Counted from the first letter of the stretch, positions 5,830 to 13,893 are shown. The stretch is DNA of 21,313 nt from Halobacteriales archaeon SW_9_67_25 (GCA_003022745.1 PXSU01000098.1:1-21313); one strand, 5' to 3'. Numbers and translations are program-made. Notes: generated by a model from the letters alone, not told the origin.

Positions 5830-8511
5830 GTGCATATCCGGGGCGATGTCACCGACGTGGGCGAGGTGCGTTCCGTCGACACGCAGTACGGCCGGCGCGA
5901 CCTCGTCGAGATCGGAGTGCGGCCCGACCGGGGGCGCGGCGAGCGCGTGACGGTCACGCTCTGGGGCAAGTGGACCGAGACTGCCGAGTACCTCGAAGCC
6001 GGCATGGAACTCGCGGTCTACGACGCCACCGAACGCGAGTACCGCGGCGAGACACAGTACACGACCGGGGAGGGAACGATGGTGGTCGTGGAGCCGGCGT
6101 TCCTGGTGGACGTGACCGACGTCCGTGCCTGGGTCCAGTGCCCGCGCATGTACTACCTGCACAAGATCGGCGGGACCCCGCTGGCAGAACCGGTCGTCAG
6201 GGGAACCATCGTTCACGAGGTGTTCGGTGACCTCCTGCGGGGCCTGGATGTGGAGGAGGCCGTCGAGGACCGCGTCCACGAGGCCGGCCTCGAACTCGGA
6301 CTGCTCGGGGTCGACGCCGGGGCGATGCGGAACGACGTCCGGGACCACGCCAGTGCAATCGACGGGTGGCTCCGGCAGGGCACCCTCACGGGGGGGGACG
6401 ACTGGCGCTCCGAGCAGACCCTGGTCAGCGAGCGCTACGGGCTCAAGGGCCGGGCCGACGCCGTCAGGCGGGGGATGCCGGTCGAACTCAAGACCGGGAA
6501 GAACACCCGCCGGGACCCCCGTTTCCAGGACAAGGTCCAGGCAGCCTGCTACGCGCTCGTCCTCGGGGAACGCCGGGATGACCCGCCCGACACCGGAACG
6601 CTCCTCTATACAAAAAACGCCACCGTCGACAGGGCCGAGGAGTCGGGAGACCTCTCGCCCGCCAAGGACTTCTCGATCGGGTCGGGGTTACTGGAGTTCG
6701 TCCTCCGGGCGCGCAACGAACTCGCCGCGATGGAACACGAGGTCGGCGTGCCGACGGGCTACGAGGGCGATGCGAAGTGCGAGTACTGTTTCGAGCAGGA
6801 CACCTGCATGGCAGTCTCTGGACGCCTCGACCAGGAGTCGAAGGCCGGCCAGGTGGGGTCAGCCGTCCCCGAGGCCGAGCGGGACTACTTCGAGCGGTTC
6901 TACCGCGCGGTCGAGGCCGAACGCCGGGCAGTCCATCGCGAGTACGCGAAACTGTGGGAGCAATCGGCCGGGAGCCGGGCCGACGACGACCGTGCGCTGG
7001 TGAACCTGGAACCGACCGAACGGCGCCAGCTCGACGGCGGGCGGTGGGAACTCCGGGCAAGGGGGACCGGCGCCGTCTCGAAGATCCGGGAGGGAGACCT
7101 CGTGCTCGCGAGCGACGGCGACCCCATCGCCGGGGAGGCCGAACTCGCCCGCGTGGAGCGATTCGGCAAGGAGGTCGTCGTCACCGCGGACGAACCCGTG
7201 GAGTTGCGCCGACTCGACGTCTATCCCTCCGAGCTGAGCACCGACAGGATGCTCACGGCGTTGCACGACGCGGTTTTGACCACTCCAGCCGACCGGAAAG
7301 ACGTCCTTTTCGAGCGCCGCGACCCCGCATTCTCGGAGGTCGAGAGGACCTTCGTCGGGAACAACGCGGCACAGGACGAGGCAGTGCGGCTGGCCGTCGG
7401 TGCCGAGGACCTTGCGCTCGTCCACGGCCCGCCCGGGACCGGCAAGACCTACACGCTGGCACGCGTCGTGCGCGCACTCGTCGAGCGCGGCCAGCGAGTG
7501 TTGCTCTCGGCGTTCACCAACCGCGCGGTCGACAACGCGGTCGAGGCCCTCGAAGACCAGGGCTACACCGACTTGATCCGTGTCGGCACCGAGAGCGGCG
7601 TCCGCGAGGACATGCACCACTACCGCCTCGAAACGGCCGGTAAGCCCGCGGCGTGTGCGGAGCGGCTGCTTGAGGCGGACGTCGTGGCGGCGACGACGGC
7701 CTCCTGTGGCTCGCGAGTCATGCGCGAGCAATCCTTCGACGTCGCAGTAGTCGACGAGGCCGGACAGCTGACCGAACCGGGGACGCTCGCGGCGGTGACG
7801 CTCGCGGACCGGTTCGTCCTCGTGGGCGACCACCGCCAGCTACCGCCGGTGGTACGGGCCGTCGGGGAGACGGCCGGTGACGACGGGGTCGCGGACCTGG
7901 GCCGGAGCCTCTTCGAGCGGCTGGTCGAGTCCTACCCCGGGGCGAGCGTGATGCTCGAACAGCAGTACCGCATGGCACAGCGCATCCAGGCCTTTGCCTC
8001 CCGGGAGTTCTACGACGGCCAGTTGCGGCCCGCGACCGGCGCCGTCGCCGCCCAGGCGCTCGGTGACCTCTCCGGGGTCGACCCGTCGGCACTGCCCGCC
8101 CATCTCCAGGATCGGGTCGCGTTCGTCGACCCCGACGGCCGTGCCGAGGGCAACACCAACCCGGCCGAGGCAACGGCCGTCGCCGGGACGGTCCAGTCGT
8201 TTCTCGACGCTGGCGTCCAGATGGCGGACCTCGGCGTCATCGCGCCGTACCGGGCGCAGGTAGCCGAAATCGGCAAGCGCGTCCCCGAGGGTGTCGCGGT
8301 CGACACCGTCGACCGGTTCCAGGGGTCGAGCCGCGAGGTCATCGTCATTTCCTTTGTCGCCACCGCGGACCTCGACAGTCCAATCTTCGAGGACTACCGG
8401 CGGGTAAACGTCGCACTCACCCGTGCGAAGAAGTCACTCGTCCTGGTGGGCGATGCCGACGCGCTCGGGACCGACGAGACATACCGGCGGATGGTCGAGT
8501 GGGCGCGGTAG
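5830..8511 (+). CDS. Dna2-like protein: OB-fold, Cas4-type Fe-S nuclease and SF1 helicase
   Basis: 893 residues from a GTG start. An OB-like N-terminus (1-88, with 'VTVTLWGKWTE') precedes a Cas4/RecB-type PD-(D/E)XK nuclease with H129 ('GTIVHEVF'), D210 ('GLKGRADAV') and E219-x-K221 ('VELKTGK'). Four cysteines, C104 ('WVQCPRMYY') and C317, C320 and C326 ('KCEYCFEQDTC'), should hold a [4Fe-4S] cluster. The C-terminal superfamily-1 helicase has Walker A 'HGPPGTGKT' (532-540), DEAGQ (642-646), 'GDHRQLPPVV' (666-675), 'EQQYRM', 'VDRFQGSSREV' and 'NVALTRAKKSLVLVGD'. This is the Dna2 architecture, which implies 5' flap or end processing in replication or repair. The frame is open upstream to 5494, but that part is shadow of the transporter remnant. 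GTG 5830 fits the GTTTTTCG box 27 bases upstream and the natural beginning of the OB domain; TTG 5818 is the alternative. Confidence 0.9.
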   Translation: MHIRGDVTDVGEVRSVDTQYGRRDLVEIGVRPDRGRGERVTVTLWGKWTETAEYLEAGMELAVYDATEREYRGETQYTTGEGTMVVVEPAFLVDVTDVRAWVQCPRMYYLHKIGGTPLAEPVVRGTIVHEVFGDLLRGLDVEEAVEDRVHEAGLELGLLGVDAGAMRNDVRDHASAIDGWLRQGTLTGGDDWRSEQTLVSERYGLKGRADAVRRGMPVELKTGKNTRRDPRFQDKVQAACYALVLGERRDDPPDTGTLLYTKNATVDRAEESGDLSPAKDFSIGSGLLEFVLRARNELAAMEHEVGVPTGYEGDAKCEYCFEQDTCMAVSGRLDQESKAGQVGSAVPEAERDYFERFYRAVEAERRAVHREYAKLWEQSAGSRADDDRALVNLEPTERRQLDGGRWELRARGTGAVSKIREGDLVLASDGDPIAGEAELARVERFGKEVVVTADEPVELRRLDVYPSELSTDRMLTALHDAVLTTPADRKDVLFERRDPAFSEVERTFVGNNAAQDEAVRLAVGAEDLALVHGPPGTGKTYTLARVVRALVERGQRVLLSAFTNRAVDNAVEALEDQGYTDLIRVGTESGVREDMHHYRLETAGKPAACAERLLEADVVAATTASCGSRVMREQSFDVAVVDEAGQLTEPGTLAAVTLADRFVLVGDHRQLPPVVRAVGETAGDDGVADLGRSLFERLVESYPGASVMLEQQYRMAQRIQAFASREFYDGQLRPATGAVAAQALGDLSGVDPSALPAHLQDRVAFVDPDGRAEGNTNPAEATAVAGTVQSFLDAGVQMADLGVIAPYRAQVAEIGKRVPEGVAVDTVDRFQGSSREVIVISFVATADLDSPIFEDYRRVNVALTRAKKSLVLVGDADALGTDETYRRMVEWAR

Positions 8512-8522
8512 CGACGCGACAG

Positions 8523-8530
8523 TTCTTTGC
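8523..8530 (+). promoter_or_regulatory. TATA-like box for cofG
   Basis: TTCTTTGC is centred about 27 bases before the GTG at 8554. It supports that GTG over the TTG at 8527 as the start, because the TTG would fall inside the promoter box. Confidence 0.45.
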
Positions 8531-8553
8531 CCGTCGCCCGTCGATGTGCGGGC

Positions 8554-9720
8554 GTGTTCCCCGGCGCCGAAGAGTACGACATCGACGTCACGGTCGAGAA
8601 GCGGGAGGTCCAGCGCCTGCTATCCGTGACACCAGCGGACGTCGACGCTGCAGAGGAACTCTCCTTCTGCCGGAACGTCTTCGTCCCGCTGACGACGGCG
8701 TGCCGGTACACGTGTACCTACTGCACCTATTTCGACCCGCCGGGCGAGGCGACGCTCATGTCCCCCGAGGAGGTCCGCGAGGTGGTCCGCACCGGCGCCG
8801 AGGCCGGCTGTACGGAGGCACTGTTCACTTTCGGCGACGACCCGGACGACCGCTACACCGCGGTCCACGACCAGCTCGCCGAGTGGGGTCACGACTCTAT
8901 TCACACCTACCTCCGGGAGGTCTGTGAACTGGCGCTGGAGGAGGGGCTGCTCCCACACGCCAACCCCGGTGACCAGACGCGCGAACAGATGGCCGAAGTC
9001 GCGGACGTCAACGCGAGCATGGGCGTGATGCTCGAAACGACGGCGGACGTGGCCGCCCACAGCGGCCCGCGGGTCAAATCACCCGGACAGCGCCTCGACA
9101 CGCTCCGGACCGCCGGCGAACTGGGCGTGCCCTTCACCACGGGCATCCTCGTGAGCATCGGCGAAGACTGGCGCGACCGCGCGGAGAGCCTGCTCGCTAT
9201 CCGGGAGCTCCACGAGCGGTACGGCCACATCCAGGAGGTCATCGTCCAGCCGGTCGTCGAGAACGAGCGCTGGCGGGGTGGCTCGCCCGATCTCGCGACC
9301 CTCCGCCGGACAGTGGCAATGGCCCGTGCGGGGCTGCCGGCGGAGGTGTCGGTACAGGTCCCGCCGAACCTCGCGCCCGCCCGCGAAATCCTCGACTGTG
9401 GCATCGACGACCTCGGGGGCGTCTCGCCGGTCACCGACGACCACATCAACCCGGATTACGCGTGGCCAGCCCTCGAAACGCTCCAGGAGATTGCCGACCA
9501 CGCGGGCGTGCCACTACACGAGCGACTCCCCGTCTACGAGCGGTACCTGCCCGCCGAAGACAGGAGTGGCGCCTTCGGCGAGACACCCGCCGACCCACCG
9601 ACCGGGAGAGAGGCGGGTGAGGCATGGCTCTCCGACCGGGTCCGGCAGGCCCTCGCGGCTGGGGACCGCGCAGGTCGGCGCTTCCGGGCGGTCATCCACG
9701 ACAGCGGGCCGCCAGCGTAG
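8554..9720 (+). CDS. cofG: CofG: 7,8-didemethyl-8-hydroxy-5-deazariboflavin synthase subunit 1
   Basis: 388 residues. CofG is the radical-SAM enzyme that, after CofH, closes the deazaflavin ring of F0, the chromophore of coenzyme F420. The cluster cysteines are C50, C54 and C57 in 'TTACRYTCTYCTYF' (CX3CX2C). Other typical blocks are 'EALFTFGDDPDDRY' and 'LPHANPGDQT', then 'MGVMLETTADV', 'GVPFTTGILVSIGE', 'QEVIVQPVVEN', 'VQVPPNLAP' and 'DDLGGVSPVTDDHINPDYAWP'. Length and motifs are normal. GTG 8554 is chosen as the start because VFPGAEEYDIDV looks like the natural N-terminus and a TTCTTTGC box lies 27 bases upstream. The helicase gene ends 42 bases before it. cofH, its functional partner, lies on the opposite strand 480 bases downstream, with a regulator module wedged between. 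Confidence 0.94.
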   Translation: MFPGAEEYDIDVTVEKREVQRLLSVTPADVDAAEELSFCRNVFVPLTTACRYTCTYCTYFDPPGEATLMSPEEVREVVRTGAEAGCTEALFTFGDDPDDRYTAVHDQLAEWGHDSIHTYLREVCELALEEGLLPHANPGDQTREQMAEVADVNASMGVMLETTADVAAHSGPRVKSPGQRLDTLRTAGELGVPFTTGILVSIGEDWRDRAESLLAIRELHERYGHIQEVIVQPVVENERWRGGSPDLATLRRTVAMARAGLPAEVSVQVPPNLAPAREILDCGIDDLGGVSPVTDDHINPDYAWPALETLQEIADHAGVPLHERLPVYERYLPAEDRSGAFGETPADPPTGREAGEAWLSDRVRQALAAGDRAGRRFRAVIHDSGPPA

Positions 9721-9774
9721 TGGTCCGTCAACCGGGATTTATCGGTTCAGCTCCATTCATTCACGTCCGGCAGG

Positions 9775-9801
9775 TTTATTACTATAGGGTAACACCCTAT
9801 A
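9775..9801 (+). promoter_or_regulatory. promoter with perfect palindromic operator
   Basis: A TTTATTA box (9775-9781) is directly followed by a perfect inverted repeat TATAGGGTAACACCCTATA (9783-9801, 8-bp arms around AAC), ending 10 bases before the ATG at 9812. A dimeric protein bound there would cover the region between the TATA box and the transcription start, the classic place for repression. The HTH gene just downstream is the obvious candidate autoregulator. A near half-site, ATAGGGT, also occurs at 10292-10298 at the stop codon of that gene. Confidence 0.65.
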
Positions 9802-9811
9802 ACACGGAGTG

Positions 9812-9907
9812 ATGGCCGATGGTGACGTGGCGATCGACCGTGACATGGACGTGGACCCGGAGACCGGTACCCGCGTCGATCTCTTCGCCGTCGAAGATGG
9901 ATGTTGA
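9812..9907 (+). CDS. 31-codon ORF before the HTH gene, possibly a truncated TumE-type toxin
   Basis: ATG 9812 to TGA 9905-9907 encodes an acidic 31-residue peptide (starts MADGDVAIDRDMDVD, ends VDLFAVEDGC). It starts directly downstream of the promoter and palindrome and overlaps the start of the HTH gene by 11 bases, so the two would be co-translated. HVO_A0114-type regulators are usually preceded by a TumE (DUF6516) toxin of about 100 residues. The composition here is compatible with just the N-terminal strand of such a protein, but 31 residues are too few to identify it. It may be a toxin remnant, a leader peptide or chance. Confidence 0.4.
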   Translation: MADGDVAIDRDMDVDPETGTRVDLFAVEDGC

Positions 9908-10292
9908 AGACCTGAATTTCCCCGATACACTACGGCTCACTGTCAAGTCGCCACAGAAGGCACGGGACGAAGCGATTGCGGCGGTCGATGCTGCTGAGAC
10001 GGGCGAGCAGACGGCTGCCGTCCGCACGTTTGCCGACGTGACGCAGTTCCGTCGGCTATTGACAGCTCGTCGAGTCGAGGTGATTCAATCGATCATTGAT
10101 GACCCACCGGAATCGATCCAGGAACTGACTGATCGGCTCGATCGCAACTATCCCGAGGTCCACGAAGACGTAGAGCTGTTGGTCGAGTATGGAATCGTCT
10201 ACTACCGGGAGCAGGGACATGCGAAAGCGCCAGTCATTCCGTACAGGCGCGTCGAGATTGAGGGAACAGTGGCAGAAGCCGTCCCAGCGTGA
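9897..10292 (+). CDS. HTH DNA-binding protein of the HVO_A0114 / TumA-like type
   Basis: 131 residues. The C-terminal half is a winged-helix domain: 'FRRLLTARRVEVIQSI' leads into 'PESIQELTDRLDRNYPEVHE' and 'LLVEYGIVYY', with a wing 'REQGHAKAPVIPYRRVEIEG'. This is the pattern of haloarchaeal HVO_A0114-family regulators, which act as antitoxin-repressors in TumE/TumA pairs. The N-terminal half (1-50) is helical and Ala/Glu-rich. Base composition is clearly lower in GC than in the neighbours (30 of 60 bases at 10081-10140), suggesting recent transfer. ATG 9897 is chosen because it overlaps the 31-codon ORF; the frame is open to 9819, but the extra residues are Thr/Arg/Trp-rich shadow. It probably binds the palindrome at 9783. 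Its 3' end overlaps the extended cofH frame by 91 bases, tail to tail. Confidence 0.8.
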   Translation: MDVEDLNFPDTLRLTVKSPQKARDEAIAAVDAAETGEQTAAVRTFADVTQFRRLLTARRVEVIQSIIDDPPESIQELTDRLDRNYPEVHEDVELLVEYGIVYYREQGHAKAPVIPYRRVEIEGTVAEAVPA

Positions 10293-11716
10293 TAGGGTCG
10301 TGCGTAATTCTTTACCGCCGGGTCATCAGAACCGTCTCGCTTTGGCTCCCGTAGCCTCCGACATCTGGTACGCTGCCGAAAATGGTTACGGGCGCGCGGC
10401 CCGAGTTCGGGGCCGAAGGGCGGGTCGTCGGGGTCGATACGGCGCCGCTCGGTGTAGTCCGTCGAGCGCTCGACGGGCACCCGGCCGATGGCCGTTATCA
10501 TGTCGACGTACTCTCGGAAGGAGCGGTACTCGCCGAAGTCCCCGCCGGCCCGTTTGGTTATCTCCTCGGAGAGGATGGTGCCCATAAAATCGTCGGCCCC
10601 ACAGGTGAGCATCTTCAGCCCCTGGGCGTCGCCGTACTTGACCCACGAGGACTGGATGTGCTCGACGTTGTCGAGGAAGAGCCGCGAGACGGCAATCATG
10701 AGTTCGTCCTCGTGGCGGGTCGCGCCCCCCTCGACCATCCCGCGGTCGTGGAGTGGCGTGTCCTGGTGCACGAACGACAGCGGGACGAACTCGGTAATGT
10801 TGTCGGTCCGGTCCTGCAGGTCACGGATTACCTGCAGGTGCTCGACGCGATGGGCCTCGTTCTCGACGTGGCCGTACATGATGGTGGCAGTCATCGGCAA
10901 CCCGACCGCGGCGGCGGCCTCCATGGCCTCGACCCACTCCCCGGTATCGATCTTGCCAGGACAGATGACCGACCGCACCTCGTCGACGAGTATCTCGGCG
11001 GCGGTGCCGGGCACCGAGTCCAGCCCCGCGTCCTTCAGACGGCCGTAGACCGCCTCGTAGGACCATTCGGTGCCCCGGCGGGCGTGGTAGGCCTCTTCCG
11101 GGGTCATCGAGTGGACGTGGACCCCCTCGACTGACATGGCCCGGATCTGCTCGCAGTAGTTCCCGGGATGGGTGTCGTACCGCTCCGGGGGTTTGTAGTT
11201 GCGGTCGCCGCGGTCGCTGGTCTCCAGAATCTCGCGGTGTTCCGCGTCGAGCGCGAACGCGGGATGGAGGCCGGAAACGGAGGTCACCTCGTAGATGCCA
11301 CGGTCCAGGGCCCGTTCGACGACCTCGCGGGACCGGGCTGGCGTCTTCGTGAATCCCGGGTGGTCGGTGTCGTTCTCGGCGAGGAACTGCTCCGAGCGGT
11401 CCTTGAAATTACAGAACAGACAGCCAGTGTTACACGCGGTGGTGACGTTGTTGTTGAGGTTTGCGACGACGGTCACCTCGTCGCCGACGACTGCCCCACG
11501 CCGGCGGTCGGCCGCCTCCAGAACCTGCTCCTTGCGGCGGCGGTCGATCCCCTCGCGGTCGGTCCCGGTGGTGAGCAACTCGATGCCGTCGGCAACGGAG
11601 AGGCGGTCGCCGGCGCGGGCCTTCGCGAGGGCGTTCTCGAAGGCCTGGTCGGTGGCCGGACGCCGGGCGAAGTCGAATTCGCCGCGAGGGACGCCCGCCT
11701 CGGAGCGGTCAGCCAT
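10202..11716 (-). CDS. cofH: CofH: 5-amino-6-(D-ribitylamino)uracil-L-tyrosine 4-hydroxyphenyl transferase, abnormal C-terminus
   Basis: Radical-SAM enzyme that joins a tyrosine-derived group to the ribitylaminouracil precursor in F0/F420 synthesis. The cluster cysteines are C95, C99 and C102 in 'TTACNTGCLFCNF'. Other typical blocks are 'SVSGLHPAF', 'HSMTPEEAYHAR', 'GTAAEILVDEVRSVICPGKI', 'ATIMYGHVENEAHRV', 'FVPLSFVHQDTPLH' and 'QSSWVKYGDAQG', then 'LTCGADDFMGTILSEEITKRAG'. Similarity ends near residue 442 ('FGPELGPRA', about 10391); haloarchaeal CofH normally stops within about ten residues of this. Here the frame continues for 62 Arg/Ser-rich residues to 10202 and overlaps the HTH gene. A one-base shift would instead reach TAA at 10388-10386. 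The start at 11716 fits a GTTTTTATC box 27 bases upstream; ATG 11728 is the alternative. The enzyme core is complete. Confidence 0.92.
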   Translation of the reverse strand: MADRSEAGVPRGEFDFARRPATDQAFENALAKARAGDRLSVADGIELLTTGTDREGIDRRRKEQVLEAADRRRGAVVGDEVTVVANLNNNVTTACNTGCLFCNFKDRSEQFLAENDTDHPGFTKTPARSREVVERALDRGIYEVTSVSGLHPAFALDAEHREILETSDRGDRNYKPPERYDTHPGNYCEQIRAMSVEGVHVHSMTPEEAYHARRGTEWSYEAVYGRLKDAGLDSVPGTAAEILVDEVRSVICPGKIDTGEWVEAMEAAAAVGLPMTATIMYGHVENEAHRVEHLQVIRDLQDRTDNITEFVPLSFVHQDTPLHDRGMVEGGATRHEDELMIAVSRLFLDNVEHIQSSWVKYGDAQGLKMLTCGADDFMGTILSEEITKRAGGDFGEYRSFREYVDMITAIGRVPVERSTDYTERRRIDPDDPPFGPELGPRARNHFRQRTRCRRLREPKRDGSDDPAVKNYARPYHAGTASATVPSISTRLYGMTGAFACPCSR

Positions 11717-11738
11717 TGTCGAACCCATCCACCGCCGG

Positions 11739-11797
11739 GATAAAAACGGACGGTTCCCGGTGCGGGTTGCCGGCCTCTGCGAAGCAACCCTTTTGAC
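11739..11797. promoter_or_regulatory. divergent promoters for cofH (-) and purC (+)
   Basis: On the minus strand GTTTTTATC (11747-11739) is centred 27 bases before the cofH ATG at 11716. On the plus strand CTTTTGAC (11790-11797) is centred 28 bases before the purC ATG at 11821. Both fit leaderless transcription, and they fill most of the 104-base gap. No palindrome was found between them. Confidence 0.55.
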
Positions 11798-11820
11798 CCG
11801 TCCCGCCGGGATTCGAGGTG

Positions 11821-12849
11821 ATGACGAGCGTCAAGGATTTCCGCGTCGACGAGCCCCCGACCCCGACGGCGCTCGGGCGTGGCGCCTTCGTCTTCACCGA
11901 CGACTACTCCGTCTTCGACTGGGGGAAGATGCCTGACGAGATTCCGGACAAGGGGGCCGCCCTCTGTACGATGGGCGCGTTCAACTTCGAACTGCTCGAA
12001 CGCCAAGGGATTCCCACCCACTACCGCGGGGTTCTCGGGGACAGGGAGGAGCGACCCCTGGAGGGGGCACTGGAAAATGGCGAACCGCCACGCCAGATGG
12101 CAATCGACCTGGTCGCGGTCCCCGACCTCCCCTTCGAAGGAGGGAGCTACGACTACGAGGCCTACCACGACACGGCGGGGTCGAACTACCTGGTCCCCCT
12201 CGAAATCGTCTTTCGCAACCGCGTGCCGGTGGGGTCGAGCCTCCGCAGGCGGTCCGAGCCCGCCGACCACGGCCTCGCAATAAGGGCGTGGCCCGACGAA
12301 CCGGTCGACCTCCCGGAGCCAGTCGTCGAGTTCTCGACCAAGTACGAGGAGCAGGACCGCTACCTCGACCGCGAGGCGGCCGACAGCATCGCGGGCAGGG
12401 CCGAACTTGCGGACCTCGAAGGCCTCGCCCGGGAGGTCAACCGCCTCCTGACCGAGCGGGCGGCCAAGGCGGGGATGGTCCACCAGGACGGCAAGATCGA
12501 GTGTCTGTACCACGAGGGGGAGGTCAGGGTCGCCGATGTCGTCGGCACCTTCGACGAGAACCGGTTCGCCTACGATGGCCAGCAGGTCTCGAAGGAGGTG
12601 GTCCGCCAGTATCACAAGCGCACCCAGCCCGAGTGGGTCGCCGCCGTCTCCGAGGCGAAAGAACGGGCCAGGGAGGAGGGGATCGCCGACTGGAAGTCGC
12701 TGTGTGACCGCATCCCGGCACCGCTTGACGGGGCGGTCATCGAGGCGACGCGGGACCTCTACTGTGCCGGGGCGAACGCCTACGTCGGGCGGGAGACCTT
12801 CGACGCACCCACCCTCGGGGTCGCCGTCAACCGTGTGTCGGACCTGTGA
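11821..12849 (+). CDS. purC: PurC: phosphoribosylaminoimidazole-succinocarboxamide synthase
   Basis: 342 residues. It ligates aspartate to CAIR with ATP to give SAICAR in IMP synthesis. Family blocks are visible: '[20 protein letters not shown]' then '[20 protein letters not shown]' near the N-terminus, '[20 protein letters not shown]' at about 122-141 (the PLE..V.R....GS signature) and '[13 protein letters not shown]'. The length is that of the long archaeal form rather than the roughly 240-residue bacterial PurC. The frame has a GTG at 11818 directly before the ATG at 11821; the ATG is preferred. purS follows 58 bases downstream on the same strand with its own weak promoter box, so three purine genes lie together. 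Confidence 0.94.
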   Translation: MTSVKDFRVDEPPTPTALGRGAFVFTDDYSVFDWGKMPDEIPDKGAALCTMGAFNFELLERQGIPTHYRGVLGDREERPLEGALENGEPPRQMAIDLVAVPDLPFEGGSYDYEAYHDTAGSNYLVPLEIVFRNRVPVGSSLRRRSEPADHGLAIRAWPDEPVDLPEPVVEFSTKYEEQDRYLDREAADSIAGRAELADLEGLAREVNRLLTERAAKAGMVHQDGKIECLYHEGEVRVADVVGTFDENRFAYDGQQVSKEVVRQYHKRTQPEWVAAVSEAKERAREEGIADWKSLCDRIPAPLDGAVIEATRDLYCAGANAYVGRETFDAPTLGVAVNRVSDL

Positions 12850-12874
12850 TCCCTACCAGGCCCGACGACCACAA

Positions 12875-12881
12875 GTGTTTT
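12875..12881 (+). promoter_or_regulatory. TATA-like box for purS-purQ
   Basis: GTGTTTT is centred about 29 bases before the purS ATG. It suggests that purS-purQ can be transcribed independently of purC. Confidence 0.35.
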
Positions 12882-12907
12882 CGCCGCGCCGGCCGCTCTC
12901 TCGACCG

Positions 12908-13159
12908 ATGCCCGGCTACACTGTCACCGTCACAGTCCGGCTCAAGGAGGGGGTGCTCGACCCGGAGGCCGAGACGACACAGCGCGCACTGGAACGGCTC
13001 GGGTTCGAGATAGCGGACCTGCGGTCGGCCGACCAGTTCGAGCTCGACCTGACTGCCGGGGACGCCGACAGCGCCCGCCAGCGGGCCGAAGAGATGACCG
13101 AGCGGCTGCTCGCGAACCCGACTATCCACGACTACGAACTCGCGGTCGACGAACGATGA
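12908..13159 (+). CDS. purS: PurS: FGAM synthase small subunit
   Basis: 83 residues, the usual PurS size. PurS dimers bridge PurQ (glutaminase) and PurL (synthetase) in the multi-subunit FGAM synthase found in archaea and Gram-positive bacteria. The protein reads MPGYTVTVTVRLKEGVLDPE, then 'AETTQRALERLGFEIADLRS', with the hallmark 'V.LK.GVLDPE..T...AL..LG' and a C-terminal 'NPTIHDYELAVDE'. The frame is open far upstream inside purC, but this ATG is the natural PurS start. Its stop overlaps the purQ start as ATGA, so the two subunits are translationally coupled. purL is not in the window. Confidence 0.95.
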   Translation: MPGYTVTVTVRLKEGVLDPEAETTQRALERLGFEIADLRSADQFELDLTAGDADSARQRAEEMTERLLANPTIHDYELAVDER

Positions 13160-13836
13160 CCGTTGCTGTCGTCCAGTTCGGCGGCAGTAACTGTGACCGG
13201 GACACCGTGCAGGCGCTCGAACATCTGGGCGCCGAGTCCCGCCTCGTCTGGCACGAGGACGGTCTGCCCGAGGACACCACCGGAATCGTCCTCCCTGGCG
13301 GTTTCTCGTATGGCGATTACCTCCGGGCAGGCGCGATGGCCGCCCGCTCTCCGGTCATGGAGGCGGTCCGCGCGGCAGTCGAGTCGGGGACGCCCCTGCT
13401 CGGCATCTGTAACGGCGCACAGATCGGCTGCGAGGGAGGACTCACACCGGGAGCGTTCACGACCAACCGGAGTGCCCGCTTCCAGTGCGAACACGTCCAC
13501 GTCCGCGTCGAAAACGCGAACACCCGGTTCACGCGCCACTACGAGGAAGGGGACGTCCTCGAACTTCCGATCGCGCACGGGGAGGGTCGGTTCGAGATAG
13601 GGGCCGAACGGCTGGAGACGCTCGGGGCGCGCGACCGGGTGCTCTTCCGGTACTGCGACGCCGACGGCAACGTGACCGACGACGCCAACCCGAACGGCTC
13701 GATGGACAACATGGCCGGAATCCTCGGGGAACGCGACCACGTCGCGGTGCTGATGCCCCACCCCGAGCGGGCGACGTTACCAGGGCTCGGCACCACCGAC
13801 GGCGGGAACATCCTCCGCGGGTTCGCTGACCCGTAG
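13156..13836 (+). CDS. purQ: PurQ: FGAM synthase glutaminase subunit
   Basis: 226 residues, class-I glutamine amidotransferase. It releases ammonia from glutamine for conversion of FGAR to FGAM. The N-terminus 'TVAVVQFGGSNCDRDT' and the 'GIVLPGGFSYGDYLRAGAMA' block are PurQ signatures. The catalytic nucleophile is the Cys in 'LLGICNGAQIG' (about residue 84), and the His and Glu come from 'VAVLMPHPERA' near the C-terminus. Length is normal. The ATG overlaps the purS stop by ATGA. After the stop comes a 241-base gap that holds an inverted-repeat element, and then the convergent raSEA gene. Confidence 0.96.
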   Translation: MTVAVVQFGGSNCDRDTVQALEHLGAESRLVWHEDGLPEDTTGIVLPGGFSYGDYLRAGAMAARSPVMEAVRAAVESGTPLLGICNGAQIGCEGGLTPGAFTTNRSARFQCEHVHVRVENANTRFTRHYEEGDVLELPIAHGEGRFEIGAERLETLGARDRVLFRYCDADGNVTDDANPNGSMDNMAGILGERDHVAVLMPHPERATLPGLGTTDGGNILRGFADP

Positions 13837-13893
13837 CTCCCGGCGTACCGACAGGGGAATAGGATGGGGAACGTGGGGCTGGAGCGTGTGACA

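Noticed and set aside
9730..9747. AACCG ... CGGTT inverted repeat after cofG, as a terminator
   Set aside because: Arms are only 5 bp with an 8-base loop and no following T run; too weak to call.
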